This document shows positions 8,974 through 18,999 of a stretch of 44,886 nt of DNA, piece by piece; within the stretch, counting starts at the first letter, position 1, and each line of letters opens with the position of its first letter. Source of the DNA: Saprospiraceae bacterium (GTDB lineage Bacteria; Bacteroidota; Bacteroidia; Chitinophagales; Saprospiraceae); NCBI GenBank assembly GCA_020631355.1, contig JAHDHL010000040.1, forward strand, positions 1 through 44,886, given 5' to 3'. A program made the translations under genes and the position numbers. The notes beneath the pieces were generated by a model that searched no databases, was not told where the DNA came from, and saw only the letters and a list, made by a program, of their open reading frames with translations.

Positions 8974-11900
8974 ATGCCTTTTAAAAAAAATACCAACAAC
9001 AGGGTTGACTCTAATTTTGACAGTATTACCATTGGTTTGGCTTCACCGGACCAAATACTGGAAAGATCTTATGGAGAAGTACTCAAGCCTGAAACTATCA
9101 ACTATCGTTCATACAAGCCAGAGAGGGATGGTCTGTTCTGTGAACGAATCTTCGGTCCTGTTAAGGATTACGAATGTTACTGTGGAAAGTACAAGCGTAT
9201 CCGTTATAAGGGGATTGTTTGTGACAGATGTGGTGTTGAGGTAACGGAAAAGAAAGTACGTCGTGAACGTATGGGACACATCAAGTTGGTTGTGCCCGTG
9301 GTTCATATCTGGTACTTCAAGTCCCTACCTAACAAAATCGGTTATCTTTTGGGTCTTTCATCCAAGAAGTTGGAAACCATCATCTACTATGAAAGGTATG
9401 TGGTTATCCAACCGGGTGCATTGGCTGAGACCGTGAATAAAATGGATTTGTTGACTGAGGAGGAGTATTTGGAATACCTTGAAAGTCTGGATCCATCCAA
9501 TCAACAACTAGAAGACGAGGATCCGAACAAATTCATCGCCAAGATGGGTGCTGATGCTGTTCGTGATTTATTGGAGCGTCTGCAATTGGATGACCTATCC
9601 TACCAACTTAGGGACCAGGCAGCCAACGAAACTTCCCAACAACGTAAGTCTGAGGCATTGAAGCGTCTTAGAGTTGTTGAGGCTTTCCGTGATGGACAAA
9701 CAAGAGTAGAGAATCGTCCTGAATGGATGATTATCCAATATCTTCCAGTAGTACCACCCGAATTGAGACCATTGGTTCCTCTTGATGGTGGTCGTTTCGC
9801 AAGTTCTGATTTGAATGACCTTTATCGTAGGGTCATCATCCGTAACAATCGTCTGAAGCGTCTATTGGAAATCAAAGCTCCTGAGGTAATCCTTAGGAAT
9901 GAAAAGCGTATGCTTCAGGAATCCGTTGATTCCTTATTCGATAACTCTAGGAAATCCAATGCGGTTAAGGCAGAGGGAGGTCGTTCCTTGAAGTCCCTTT
10001 CGGATGTACTGAAAGGTAAGCAAGGTCGTTTCCGTCAGAACCTATTGGGTAAGCGTGTGGATTATTCCGGACGTTCCGTAATCGTTGTAGGTCCTACATT
10101 GAAACTACACGAATGTGGACTTCCTAAGGGAATGGCGGCTGAGTTGTTCAAGCCATTCGTTATCAGGAAACTGATAGAAAGAGGTATCGTAAAGACTGTA
10201 AAATCAGCCAAGAAATTGGTAGACAGGAAAGACCCGGTAATTTGGGAAATCCTGGAAAATATAATGAAAGGGCATCCGGTACTGCTGAATCGTGCCCCTA
10301 CATTGCACCGTCTTTCAATTCAGGCTTTCCAGCCGGTATTGATCGAGGGTAAGGCCATCCAACTCCATCCATTGGTATGTGGTGCATTCAACGCCGATTT
10401 CGATGGTGACCAGATGGCCGTTCACGTTCCTTTGAGCCATGCAGCGATACTTGAAGCTCAGGTATTGATGATTTCAGCACATAACATGTTGAATCCTCAG
10501 AATGGTTCTCCAATTACACTTCCATCCCAGGATATGGTATTGGGTCTTTACTACATCACTAAGGTTCGTAGATCTACGGAAGAAGTGAAAGTAAAGGGAG
10601 AGGGCCGTACATTCTACGGAACAGAAGAAGTAATCATTGCCTATAACGAGGGACAGGTAGAGTTGAATGCTCCTGTTAATGTTAGGGCAAGGGTAGAAGA
10701 TGAGAACGGCGAATTGGTTTACAGCAGGATTGAAACCACAGTTGGTCGAGTTATCTTCAACCAAGCTGTTCCTGAAACAGTACCTTTCATTAATGATGTA
10801 TTAGGTAAGAAGCAGTTGCGTAAGGTCATCAAGGATATCCTAGAGAGAACCAATACGGAAACTACTGCCAAGTTCTTGGATGATATCAAGGATCTTGGAT
10901 TCTACTGGGCATATAAGGGTGGACTATCTTTCAACTTGGGAGATTTGATTACACCAACGGTAAAGGCTACTGCACTTGTGGATGCTCAGGATAAGGTAGA
11001 TGAGGTGATTGATAACTATAATATGGGATTCATCACCAACAATGAGCGCTACAACCAAGTAATTGATATCTGGACCAATGCGGATTACAAGATTACGGAG
11101 AATCTAATGAAAGAGATGGCCGAGCACAAGCAAGGTTTCAACTCTGTATACATGATGTTGGATTCCGGAGCTCGTGGTTCCAAGCAGCAGATTAAGCAGC
11201 TTTGTGGTCTGAGGGGATTGATGGCAAAACCAAGGAAATCAGGTGATACAGGTGGGGCAATTATCGAAAACCCTATCCTTTCCAATTTCGTGGATGGTCT
11301 ATCGGTACTTGAGTACTTCCTTTCTACACACGGTGCACGTAAGGGTCTTGCCGATACAGCATTGAAGACAGCGGATGCGGGTTATTTGACACGTCGTCTC
11401 GTGGATGTATCACAGGATGTGGTCATCATGGAGGATGATTGCCGTACATTGCGTGGATTGGAAACAACTGCATTGAAAGATAATGAGAATGTGGTTGAAT
11501 CCTTGACATCAAGAATATCGGGCCGTTATACATTGGAAGATATCCAACATCCCGTAACGGATGAAATGATTCTTGAGGCAGGTGATTATATCAATCAGGC
11601 AACTGCTGAATATATTGAGGAAATAGGTATTGAAACAGTATATATCCGTTCCGTTCTGACCTGTGAGGTTAAGAGGGGAGTCTGTGCCAAGTGTTATGGA
11701 AAGAATCTTGCAACGGGTAGATTGGGTGAGACTGGTGATTCCGTGGGTATCATCGCAGCACAATCCATCGGTGAGCCGGGTACACAGTTGACACTTCGTA
11801 CATTCCACGTGGGTGGTATCGCACAGCGTGCGGCTACAGATTCTGAGTTGACTTCAAAGTTCGATGGTATGATTACTTTCGATGGTTTGAGAACGACAAT

Positions 11901-13284
11901 CAGTAAGGATAAGGATGGTAAGGAAACTGTCGTTGTATTATCAAGATCCGCTGAATATAGGATTTCTGATAAGAAAACAGGTAAGTTGTATACATCCAAT
12001 TATATACCATATGGTTCTAACCTATTCGTTAGTGCCGAGGGGCAAGAGTTGAAAAAAGGAGACCTTATCTGTAACTGGGATCCATTTAATAACGTTATCA
12101 TCTCTGAATTCTCAGGAGTTATCCAGTTTGAGAATATCGAGGAAAACGTAACGTTCCGTATCGAACAAGATAATACGACGGGTCACCAAGAAAAGGTAAT
12201 CATCGAAAATAAGCGTAAGCGTAAGATTCCAACGGTACAGGTCGTATCTCCTGCAGGTGAGGTGTTGAAATCCTATAACTTACCAGTGGGTGCATACTTG
12301 GACGTAGACGAGGGTGATAGCATCAGCAGTGGCCAGAAAATCGTTAAGATTCCACGTAAGTTGAGTCAGGTACAGGATATTACGGGTGGTCTTCCAAGGG
12401 TAACCGAGTTATTCGAGGCACGTAACCCATCTAATCCAGCTACCGTATCTGCTATCGATGGTATCGTTTCATTTGGTAAGATCAAGCGTGGTAACAGGGA
12501 AGTTATTGTTGTTTCAAGGGATGGAACCAAGAAGCATAAGTACCTTATCGGACTTTCCAAGCACATTCTGGTTCAGGATGGTGACTTTGTAAGAGCAGGT
12601 ATGCGTCTGTCTGATGGTTCTATTTCTCCAAGGGATATCCTGAATATCAAAGGACCTTTTGCTGTTCAGCAGCACTTGGTGAATGGTGTACAGGAGGTTT
12701 ACCGTTCTCAGGGTATTACCATTAATAATAAGCACATTGAGGTAATCGTACGTCAGATGATGCGTAGGGTTCAGATTGTGGATCCGGGTGATACGAGATT
12801 CCTTGAGGGAGAGGCTGTTGAAAAGTATGATTTCCTTGAAGAAAACGATTGGATTTTCGATAAGAAAATCATCACAGATTCAAATGGTTCTAACCTGTTG
12901 AAGAAAGGCCAGATTGTTTCATTGCGTCAGCTTAGGGAAGAAAATTCATTCCTGAAGCGTAATGACAAGAAGCCGGTTCAGTTCAGGGATGCAAGAACTG
13001 CTACTTCCGTTCCATTGCTTCAGGGTATTACCAAGGCATCCTTGGGTACGCAAAGTTGGATTTCAGCTGCGTCATTCCAGGAAACGACCAAGGTATTGAG
13101 TACTGCTGCAATCGGAGCCAAGCGTGATGGTCTTCTTGGATTGAAGGAAAATGTAATTGTAGGTAAGTTGATTCCTGCAGGTACGGGTAACCATAATCTT
13201 AGGGATATCCTAGTGACTCAGAAAGAGGAATTCAGCCACGAAGCGGTTGAAATGGAAGAACCGAATGACTTCATCTTAGATTAA
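8974..13284 (+). CDS. rpoC: DNA-directed RNA polymerase subunit beta'
   Basis: The beta' subunit carries the catalytic magnesium site. The product is 1436 aa. The N-terminal zinc site is visible as CYCGKYKR...CDRCG at about residues 66-90. The catalytic motif NADFDGD is at residues 473-479, so the three Asp are 475, 477 and 479. The second zinc site uses [13 protein letters not shown]. Trigger-loop and bridge-helix blocks follow ([18 protein letters not shown], then [13 protein letters not shown]). The start MPFKKN is 86 nt after rpoB, and a strong terminator closes the operon. Confidence 0.98.
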   Translation: MPFKKNTNNRVDSNFDSITIGLASPDQILERSYGEVLKPETINYRSYKPERDGLFCERIFGPVKDYECYCGKYKRIRYKGIVCDRCGVEVTEKKVRRERMGHIKLVVPVVHIWYFKSLPNKIGYLLGLSSKKLETIIYYERYVVIQPGALAETVNKMDLLTEEEYLEYLESLDPSNQQLEDEDPNKFIAKMGADAVRDLLERLQLDDLSYQLRDQAANETSQQRKSEALKRLRVVEAFRDGQTRVENRPEWMIIQYLPVVPPELRPLVPLDGGRFASSDLNDLYRRVIIRNNRLKRLLEIKAPEVILRNEKRMLQESVDSLFDNSRKSNAVKAEGGRSLKSLSDVLKGKQGRFRQNLLGKRVDYSGRSVIVVGPTLKLHECGLPKGMAAELFKPFVIRKLIERGIVKTVKSAKKLVDRKDPVIWEILENIMKGHPVLLNRAPTLHRLSIQAFQPVLIEGKAIQLHPLVCGAFNADFDGDQMAVHVPLSHAAILEAQVLMISAHNMLNPQNGSPITLPSQDMVLGLYYITKVRRSTEEVKVKGEGRTFYGTEEVIIAYNEGQVELNAPVNVRARVEDENGELVYSRIETTVGRVIFNQAVPETVPFINDVLGKKQLRKVIKDILERTNTETTAKFLDDIKDLGFYWAYKGGLSFNLGDLITPTVKATALVDAQDKVDEVIDNYNMGFITNNERYNQVIDIWTNADYKITENLMKEMAEHKQGFNSVYMMLDSGARGSKQQIKQLCGLRGLMAKPRKSGDTGGAIIENPILSNFVDGLSVLEYFLSTHGARKGLADTALKTADAGYLTRRLVDVSQDVVIMEDDCRTLRGLETTALKDNENVVESLTSRISGRYTLEDIQHPVTDEMILEAGDYINQATAEYIEEIGIETVYIRSVLTCEVKRGVCAKCYGKNLATGRLGETGDSVGIIAAQSIGEPGTQLTLRTFHVGGIAQRAATDSELTSKFDGMITFDGLRTTISKDKDGKETVVVLSRSAEYRISDKKTGKLYTSNYIPYGSNLFVSAEGQELKKGDLICNWDPFNNVIISEFSGVIQFENIEENVTFRIEQDNTTGHQEKVIIENKRKRKIPTVQVVSPAGEVLKSYNLPVGAYLDVDEGDSISSGQKIVKIPRKLSQVQDITGGLPRVTELFEARNPSNPATVSAIDGIVSFGKIKRGNREVIVVSRDGTKKHKYLIGLSKHILVQDGDFVRAGMRLSDGSISPRDILNIKGPFAVQQHLVNGVQEVYRSQGITINNKHIEVIVRQMMRRVQIVDPGDTRFLEGEAVEKYDFLEENDWIFDKKIITDSNGSNLLKKGQIVSLRQLREENSFLKRNDKKPVQFRDARTATSVPLLQGITKASLGTQSWISAASFQETTKVLSTAAIGAKRDGLLGLKENVIVGKLIPAGTGNHNLRDILVTQKEEFSHEAVEMEEPNDFILD

Positions 13285-13307
13285 GATCGGTTTTCCTAAT
13301 ATAGAAT

Positions 13308-13342
13308 AAAAGGGGCAGTCAGGTTTGGCTGCCCCTTTTTTT
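13308..13342 (+). terminator. Rho-independent terminator of the rpoBC operon
   Basis: GGGGCAG (13312-13318) pairs with CTGCCCC (13329-13335), and the flanking A run (13308-13311) pairs with the T run that continues to 13342. It lies 24 nt after the rpoC stop. Confidence 0.95.
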
Positions 13343-13515
13343 ATGTCTGATTGTGAATGGAAGGGATTCAGTATAGAAATCAACTGGGCTTGTCGAAATA
13401 ATTTCATGATTGGTGTGTAAAACAATAACTTGTGGATATGGTTAAATACTTATAACCTGAGTTATTGATACGTTAATACCATAAGGACAACTGGAGATTG
13501 AAACCGAATTGCAGG

Positions 13516-13523
13516 TATATTTG
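13516..13523 (+). promoter_or_regulatory. Candidate -7 box (TATATTTG) for the DUF4412 gene
   Basis: TATATTTG matches the Bacteroidota TAnnTTTG element and lies 27 nt before the ATG at 13551. A TTG at 13498-13500 is closer than the usual -33 spacing, so the upstream half is weak. The rest of the 13343-13550 gap shows no gene. Confidence 0.4.
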
Positions 13524-13550
13524 AATCATTATCTTAATTTTAATATCAAT

Positions 13551-14243
13551 ATGAAAAAGACATTATTTACAATAGCTATGCTCGCTTTCGTAGCTACAAG
13601 TATCTTCGCCCAAAAGAAAATCAAAGGAGAGGGCTATGTAAAGTATGAATTGACTGAAGTGAATTCTGATGACCCAATGGCAGGTATGATGAAGGGTTCC
13701 ACCATGGAAATGCATATCACGGATAAGCAGTCATATACTGGTATGAACATGATGAGTGGTATGGTAACCATGAATGCATATGGAAATGAGGATGGTTCCA
13801 CAGTTACCCTAATGAGTATGATGGGTAGAAAAATCAAAATGGTGATGTCCAAGGAGGAGATAGAGGCAGCCCAAAAGGAAACGGATAAGGAAGCTACCAA
13901 AATGGAATACACCAAGTATAAGAAAGATACAAAGGTAATTGCTGGTTATAAGTGCTATAAGGTCATAGCAAAGAATGATGCCAGTGAAATGACACTTTAT
14001 GTAACAGATAAGATTAATATCGCCTCAAAGAATGCAATGACACAGAATTTGGATGGCGATCAGTTGGGTGGCTTTCCGCTTGAGTTCACAATCAGTCAGC
14101 AAGGTATGGGTATGACTTATTCTGCCAAGGAAGTATCCGGGAAAGTGGATAAGTCCGTATTCGAGTACGATGATGAGGGATACAAGGAAATGACCGAAGA
14201 AGAATTGGAACAAATGGGAATGGGAGGCGGAATGGGATTCTAG
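13551..14243 (+). CDS. Secreted DUF4412-like protein, copy 1
   Basis: The 230-aa product has a clear signal peptide (MKKTLFTIAMLAFVATSIFAQ), so it should be exported. The mature part starts KKIKGEGYVKYELTE and is rich in Met, Lys and acidic residues. It has the pattern of DUF4412-type proteins from Bacteroidota: beta-strands, an MGRKIKMVM segment, then AGYKCYKVIAKNDASEMTLYVTDK and KVDKSVFEYDDEGYKEMTEEEL near the C terminus, which ends in a Gly/Met-rich tail. Function is unknown; proteins of this kind are sometimes compared with lipid-binding beta-barrel folds. An upstream TTG would add residues before the signal peptide, so the ATG at 13551 is preferred. A terminator follows at once. Confidence 0.85.
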   Translation: MKKTLFTIAMLAFVATSIFAQKKIKGEGYVKYELTEVNSDDPMAGMMKGSTMEMHITDKQSYTGMNMMSGMVTMNAYGNEDGSTVTLMSMMGRKIKMVMSKEEIEAAQKETDKEATKMEYTKYKKDTKVIAGYKCYKVIAKNDASEMTLYVTDKINIASKNAMTQNLDGDQLGGFPLEFTISQQGMGMTYSAKEVSGKVDKSVFEYDDEGYKEMTEEELEQMGMGGGMGF

Positions 14244-14269
14244 TATCCCACTGTCATCTCAAATATGAA

Positions 14270-14304
14270 AATGCCATGTATAATCACTATACATGGCATT
14301 TTTT
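14270..14304 (+). terminator. Rho-independent terminator after DUF4412 copy 1
   Basis: AATGCCATGTATA (14270-14282) pairs with TATACATGGCATT (14288-14300) around ATCAC, with a T run to 14304. It shows that the two paralogs are separate transcription units. Confidence 0.9.
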
Positions 14305-14445
14305 ATGGAGTAAGGACTCAGATTCCTATGGACAATAACTCTCTATAATAGAGCACAGAACTATAGAGCCGCTTTCTGGAATCCGGATTCCGGAAAATAT
14401 AGGGAGTGAAATAACCTATTGTAAAACTATTAAATACGAATACAT

Positions 14446-15120
14446 ATGAAAATGAAATTATTTTGGACCGTTTTATCCATTTTGGTACTATCGACTTCCA
14501 TGCAAGCCCAGAAGAAACTGAAAGGAGAGGGCACTATCCAATACGCATCAGAAAATGACGTGGAAACCAGCATATTACTGGATATGCATGTGACCCAATC
14601 TAGGAATTGTATCAAAATGGATCTTTTGAATGGTGCTATGCAGGTGGTTATCCATGACGATATCGAAGCAAAGGATAGGGTGACACTCATGAATATCATG
14701 GGCAGAAAAATAAAGTCGATTGACGATAAGGATAATGCTGAAATCATTAAGGATAAGATGGCTGGTCCGTCAACTGAAATCAAGGTATATAAGGATGATG
14801 TCAAGAATATAGCAGGATACAAATGCCACAAAGTATCCCTGAAGAATGGTCAGAATGAGATGTTCTGTTATGTTACCCCTAAAATTACACTCGATATCCT
14901 ACCTCTATTCTTAGAATCCTTTACGGTGGATATTGATCGAATGGGAGGTTATCCATTACAAATGATTATGTCGGAAGAAGGAAAGGAATCGTTCAAGATG
15001 ACAGCTGTCACGGTATCTCCAAAAGTGGATAAATCCGTATTCGAATACAATGATGAGGGATACGAACTCATGACACAGGAACAATTGGCACAATTAGGAT
15101 TGCAAGGTTTCAGATATTAG
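14446..15120 (+). CDS. Secreted DUF4412-like protein, copy 2
   Basis: The 224-aa product begins with a signal peptide (MKMKLFWTVLSILVLSTSMQAQ). It is clearly paralogous to the protein encoded at 13551-14243. Shared blocks in the same order are KK-KGEG after the signal, a central MGRKIK, AGYKCHKVSLKNGQNEM, GGYPLQ, and KVDKSVFEYNDEGYELMTQEQL near the end. It lacks the Met-rich stretch and the Gly/Met tail of copy 1. The pair looks like an old tandem duplication. The cellular role is unknown; an envelope location is inferred from the signal peptide. Confidence 0.82.
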   Translation: MKMKLFWTVLSILVLSTSMQAQKKLKGEGTIQYASENDVETSILLDMHVTQSRNCIKMDLLNGAMQVVIHDDIEAKDRVTLMNIMGRKIKSIDDKDNAEIIKDKMAGPSTEIKVYKDDVKNIAGYKCHKVSLKNGQNEMFCYVTPKITLDILPLFLESFTVDIDRMGGYPLQMIMSEEGKESFKMTAVTVSPKVDKSVFEYNDEGYELMTQEQLAQLGLQGFRY

Positions 15121-15161
15121 GATAGAATGAATTCATATCCATATAGGAATGATTTCCATTG

Positions 15162-15207
15162 ATATCCCTGATTCAAAACACCGATTTGAATCAGGGATAT
15201 TTCTTTT
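15162..15207 (+). terminator. Rho-independent terminator after DUF4412 copy 2
   Basis: ATATCCCTGATTCAAA (15162-15177) is perfectly complementary to TTTGAATCAGGGATAT (15185-15200), with a 7-nt loop and a TTCTTTT tail. Confidence 0.9.
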
Positions 15208-15306
15208 GTGAGTTATCATCAACCCAAGATGATGGCTATTATCCTAAATTCTGGAGGATAGACCTTTTCTTGAAGACAAATGGAAGCAGATTATCCAAAA
15301 CCACCT

Positions 15307-15314
15307 TACCTTTG
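15307..15314 (+). promoter_or_regulatory. Candidate -7 box (TACCTTTG) just before ccmB
   Basis: TACCTTTG fits TAnnTTTG but ends only 5 nt before the ccmB ATG. If used, the mRNA would start at or next to the start codon (leaderless). No well-spaced -33 TTG is visible, so this may be chance. Confidence 0.28.
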
Positions 15315-15319
15315 CAGCA

Positions 15320-15979
15320 ATGAGTATCCTAGGACAAATCAGAACATTGGTAGCAAAGGAATTCCTTTTGGAATGGCGCAGCAAATATGCCTTGGGAGGT
15401 ATCCTACTATATGTACTGTCAACGGTATTCATCGTCTACAATGGATTCATCAGAGTAACCCCTCCAGAATGGAATGTGCTTTTTTGGATCATCACATTGT
15501 TTACTTCCGTAAATGCGGTGACAAAGAGTTTCGTATCGGAAAATGGCAACCGGCAATTATACTATTATAGCCTAGCGGATCCTATTGCAATTATTTGTTC
15601 TAAAATCATTTACAATAGTATCCTACTCATGGTTCTGAATGTTCTGACGTACCTTGTTTTTGGCTTGGTAACGGATAATCCGGTCAGGGATAAACCTTTG
15701 TTTTTCCTTGCTGTTTTTCTAGGAAGTGTGGGAATGGCCATTACATTGACATTCATTTCCGCCATAGCGACCAAGGCCAGGAATTCGGCCACCCTGATGG
15801 CAATACTGAGCTTTCCCATTCTGATTCCCATTCTGGTATCTTTGATTAAGATTGCTGCGAATGCCCTGGGTATCATTACGGATACTTCAGTGAATCAGGA
15901 CATCATCACGCTTTTGGCAATTGATGCCATACTCTTGGGTATGGCTTACTTATTATTCCCTTTCCTATGGAGGGATTAG
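15320..15979 (+). CDS. ccmB: Heme exporter / cytochrome c maturation protein CcmB
   Basis: CcmB is the membrane subunit of the CcmAB ABC complex used in system I cytochrome c maturation, where it helps release holo-CcmE. The 219-aa product matches the family length of about 220. It has an N-terminal cytoplasmic segment (LVAKEFLLEWRSKYALGG) typical of CcmB, then about six membrane spans. The sequence FTSVNAVTKSFVSENGNRQLYYYSLADP corresponds to the conserved loop after span 2. The ATPase ccmA is not in the window. ccmC starts 19 nt downstream, consistent with an operon. Confidence 0.9.
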   Translation: MSILGQIRTLVAKEFLLEWRSKYALGGILLYVLSTVFIVYNGFIRVTPPEWNVLFWIITLFTSVNAVTKSFVSENGNRQLYYYSLADPIAIICSKIIYNSILLMVLNVLTYLVFGLVTDNPVRDKPLFFLAVFLGSVGMAITLTFISAIATKARNSATLMAILSFPILIPILVSLIKIAANALGIITDTSVNQDIITLLAIDAILLGMAYLLFPFLWRD

Positions 15980-15998
15980 ACAAAAATCAGAATCAGAT

Positions 15999-17051
15999 AT
16001 GTTGAAACACTGGTGGAAAATATTGGGTGCCCTACTTGTACTCTATACCCTGATAGCAGGATTCATGATTCCGTTGAAACCAGGGATTCAGGAAGTGACA
16101 CCAACCAATGCCCAAGCAGGTGATAATCTGAGTCTTGCCATTACGGGATACAATTCCCATTTCAAGGATGCAAAGGAAATCAAGGCTTGGCTCAAATATG
16201 ATTCCACACATTATATCGTAGGGGAGAATATCAGGGATAGTACCCAAACCTTATTATTTGTGGATTTCAAAATACCCACACCACTGCCTATTCAGAACGA
16301 ATCCCGCAGAATGACACTCATCCTGACCAATGAGGTGGATGGATATTCATTGTTGCCGGATGCAGTGGAAGTCGTCCCAATGGGTATCGACACCATTATG
16401 GGGCAATGGGGCAATACCATTGGAGGACTGCACGAAGTCAAGGGAACCACATTTCCCTACAGGAATATCCTGTACGAAACCATCAGGAATCTATTCTTCC
16501 ATGTTCCGTTATGGTTTGCCATGATTATTCTTTTCTTCTTTTCCACCATATATGGTATTATTTACTTAATATTGGGTAATAGCCGAAACGACCATATGGT
16601 CCTATCCCTGAATCAGGTCGGGATACTATATGGAATACTAGGATTGGTTACAGGAGCTATATGGGCCAATTGGACCTGGGGAGAACCCTGGAGTGGCGAT
16701 GTGAAACAGAATATGTCTGCTGTTGCCATATTGGTTTATCTGGCATATCTGGTCCTTAGGAATGCATTTGATGACTACGAACAGCAGGCAAGGTATTCTG
16801 CAGTATATAACATCTTCGCATTTGTGGCCCTGATTCCCCTATTATTCGTCCTGCCAAGATTGTATGATAGTCTGCACCCTGGTAATGGAGGGAATCCAGG
16901 ATTCGGAGGAGAGGATTTGGATAACACCATGAGAATGGTATTCTATCCCGCCATAATCGGGTGGACCCTCCTCGGAGCTTGGATGGCACAATTAGCCAGA
17001 AGATACATGGCATTGAAACATGCCGCTCTGGAAAAGGACGTAGACTTTTAA
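15999..17051 (+). CDS. ccmC: Heme-handling protein CcmC with an extra periplasmic domain
   Basis: CcmC holds heme at the outer face of the membrane and loads it onto CcmE. The 350-aa product has the family tryptophan-rich motif as WANWTWGEPWSGD, and the two expected external histidines as FFHVPLW and SLHPGNGG. Six membrane spans are seen. Between span 1 (about residues 8-24) and span 2 (about residue 150) lies a soluble stretch of roughly 120 residues, predicted to be beta-rich and Ig-like, that classical CcmC of about 240 aa lacks. The ATG at 15999 (MLKHWWKILG) is chosen; an upstream in-frame ATG at 15921 lies inside ccmB. Confidence 0.88.
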   Translation: MLKHWWKILGALLVLYTLIAGFMIPLKPGIQEVTPTNAQAGDNLSLAITGYNSHFKDAKEIKAWLKYDSTHYIVGENIRDSTQTLLFVDFKIPTPLPIQNESRRMTLILTNEVDGYSLLPDAVEVVPMGIDTIMGQWGNTIGGLHEVKGTTFPYRNILYETIRNLFFHVPLWFAMIILFFFSTIYGIIYLILGNSRNDHMVLSLNQVGILYGILGLVTGAIWANWTWGEPWSGDVKQNMSAVAILVYLAYLVLRNAFDDYEQQARYSAVYNIFAFVALIPLLFVLPRLYDSLHPGNGGNPGFGGEDLDNTMRMVFYPAIIGWTLLGAWMAQLARRYMALKHAALEKDVDF

Positions 17052-17225
17052 CTCACTCACTACGGGAGTAATACCAGCCTCTTTTAGAATATAAATGGGA
17101 GTTGGGGTTGCTTAATAAATTAATTTTTTGCAAAAGATTAAAAAACTATCTTAATCGTTTGTTTTATTGGTTTTAAGTTTCCAACTTGCACCTTGCAAAC
17201 GACAAGACAAAAACGAATTTGAGCT

Positions 17226-17426
17226 ATGAAGAGAGTGATTGTATCAGGTTTGATTCTGTTTGTAAGTCAATCCATTTTTGCCCAAACAGAACAAAGCCTC
17301 ATGGAGGGGTCAGGTAAGATTTATGTAGTCCTAGCCACAGTTCTGGCAATCTATGCTGGAATATTAATTTTCCTGACAATAATTGAACGTAAATTGTCGA
17401 ATTTAGAACGCCAAATTAGAGAATAA
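17226..17426 (+). CDS. ccmD: CcmD-like small membrane protein
   Basis: The 66-aa product has a short N-terminal hydrophobic segment that resembles a signal peptide (cleavage after IFAQ possible). One membrane span follows (about residues 30-51, [20 protein letters not shown]), then a charged cytoplasmic tail ([13 protein letters not shown]). Size, topology and the position after ccmC match CcmD, which helps release holo-CcmE. Sequence similarity in this family is low, so the call rests largely on context. It stops 1 nt before the next ATG. The 174-nt gap before it (17052-17225) is AT-rich and may hold a promoter, though I found no clean match. Confidence 0.75.
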   Translation: MKRVIVSGLILFVSQSIFAQTEQSLMEGSGKIYVVLATVLAIYAGILIFLTIIERKLSNLERQIRE

Positions 17427-17427
17427 G

Positions 17428-18846
17428 ATGAGTCAAAAACATCCCAGCTTCTTTCAAAGTGTAGAAAGGAACTTTGATAGGGCTGCTGCTCACACCGGAT
17501 TACCTAAAGGGTTGTTAGAGCAAATCAAGGTATGTAATGCCGTTTACCAAATGCGATTCCCAGTCAAGATTGGCGGGGAAGTACAGGTAATCGAGGCATA
17601 CAGGGTTCAGCATAGTCATCACAGACTTCCTACCAAAGGAGGTATCAGGTACGCCATGTCCGTTAATCAGGATGAGGTAATGGCCCTAGCGGCATTGATG
17701 ACATACAAATGTGCTATCGTTGATGTTCCTTTCGGTGGAGCCAAGGGAGGTATCAAAATCAATCCTAGACAGTTTTCCGAGTACGAACTGGAAAAGGTTA
17801 CCCGTCGTTATACAACGGAATTAATCCGTAAGAATTTCATCGGACCTGGTATAGATGTGCCTGCTCCTGATTATGGAACAGGTGCACGGGAAATGGCCTG
17901 GATTCTTGATACGTACCAGACTTTCAAACATGGTGAGATTGATGCCGCAGGTTGTGTAACCGGAAAACCCGTAAGCCAGAATGGTATCAGGGGTAGAACG
18001 GAAGCTACCGGTAGGGGAGTCTTCTACGCCCTCCGTGAAGTGATGAGCTTTGAGGATGACATGAAAAAACTAGGACTGACCAAGGGCATTGCCGGGAAGA
18101 CAATGGTTGTTCAGGGTCTGGGTAACGTGGGTTACTATGCTGCCAAGATTTCCACTACAGAAGGAGATGTGAAGCTTATTGGTGTAGCAGAATACGAAGG
18201 AAGTATCCATAAACCGGATGGTATTGATGTGGATGCTTTGATGAAGCATAGGAAAGAAACAGGATCCATCCTCAATTTCCCGGGTGCAACGAATTTGCCA
18301 AAGCGTGAGGATGCACTCGAATTGGAATGTGATATCCTTGTACCTGCAGCATTGGAAAATCAGATTACACCTGAGAATGCACCACGCATTAAGGCTAAGA
18401 TCATCGCTGAGGCAGCCAATGGTCCCGTAATGGCGGATGCTGAGGAAACATTACTTAAGAAAGGAATCATGATCATTCCTGACATGTATATCAATGCAGG
18501 TGGTGTGACGGTTTCCTACTTCGAATGGTTGAAGAATCTGTCGCACATGCGCTTCGGTCGTATGGAAAAGCGATTCAATAGCAATACCTACGAAAACTTG
18601 GTATCCACAGTGGAAAGACTAACCGGAAAGGTTATCGGACCCAAGGAGAGAAGTATCCTGACAAGAGGGGCTGATGAGATTGATTTGGTGAATTCCGGAT
18701 TGGAGGAAACCATGATTGAGGCTTATCGCCAAATTAGGGATGTGTATGTTTCTAATCCTGATATCAAGGATATGAGAACGGCAGCATTCGTAAGTGCGTT
18801 GAATAAGATCAGCAGTGACTATATGGCCTTGGGTATATTCCCATAA
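17428..18846 (+). CDS. Glu/Leu/Phe/Val dehydrogenase (glutamate dehydrogenase)
   Basis: This family converts glutamate, or a branched or aromatic amino acid, to the 2-oxo acid with NAD(P). The 472-aa product has the substrate-binding block [21 protein letters not shown] and the catalytic-lysine region [15 protein letters not shown]. It also has [29 protein letters not shown] and a Rossmann fold with [22 protein letters not shown] and AEAANGPVM match glutamate dehydrogenase best. Substrate and cofactor preference cannot be read safely from the sequence. It starts 1 nt after ccmD, so it is almost surely cotranscribed with it, and an Lrp-type regulator follows. Confidence 0.93.
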   Translation: MSQKHPSFFQSVERNFDRAAAHTGLPKGLLEQIKVCNAVYQMRFPVKIGGEVQVIEAYRVQHSHHRLPTKGGIRYAMSVNQDEVMALAALMTYKCAIVDVPFGGAKGGIKINPRQFSEYELEKVTRRYTTELIRKNFIGPGIDVPAPDYGTGAREMAWILDTYQTFKHGEIDAAGCVTGKPVSQNGIRGRTEATGRGVFYALREVMSFEDDMKKLGLTKGIAGKTMVVQGLGNVGYYAAKISTTEGDVKLIGVAEYEGSIHKPDGIDVDALMKHRKETGSILNFPGATNLPKREDALELECDILVPAALENQITPENAPRIKAKIIAEAANGPVMADAEETLLKKGIMIIPDMYINAGGVTVSYFEWLKNLSHMRFGRMEKRFNSNTYENLVSTVERLTGKVIGPKERSILTRGADEIDLVNSGLEETMIEAYRQIRDVYVSNPDIKDMRTAAFVSALNKISSDYMALGIFP

Positions 18847-18865
18847 TAGTGATTGTCATCAAAAC

Positions 18866-18899
18866 AATATTATGATTGTTTGGTTGTAATCATAATATT
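18866..18899 (+). promoter_or_regulatory. 12-bp inverted repeat between gdh and the Lrp gene
   Basis: AATATTATGATT (18866-18877) and AATCATAATATT (18888-18899) form a perfect inverted repeat with a 10-nt spacer. It could be a weak AT-rich terminator for the dehydrogenase or an operator for the adjacent Lrp-type regulator, whose family often binds AT-rich dyads. Confidence 0.5.
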
Positions 18900-18999
18900 T
18901 TAGAATTATAGATGTCTTAACGCTTAAAAGCTTTATAATTCTTTGGTGATGTTGTATCTTTACGCGCATTTGTGTAGAAATGAGTAAAAGACGAGTATA

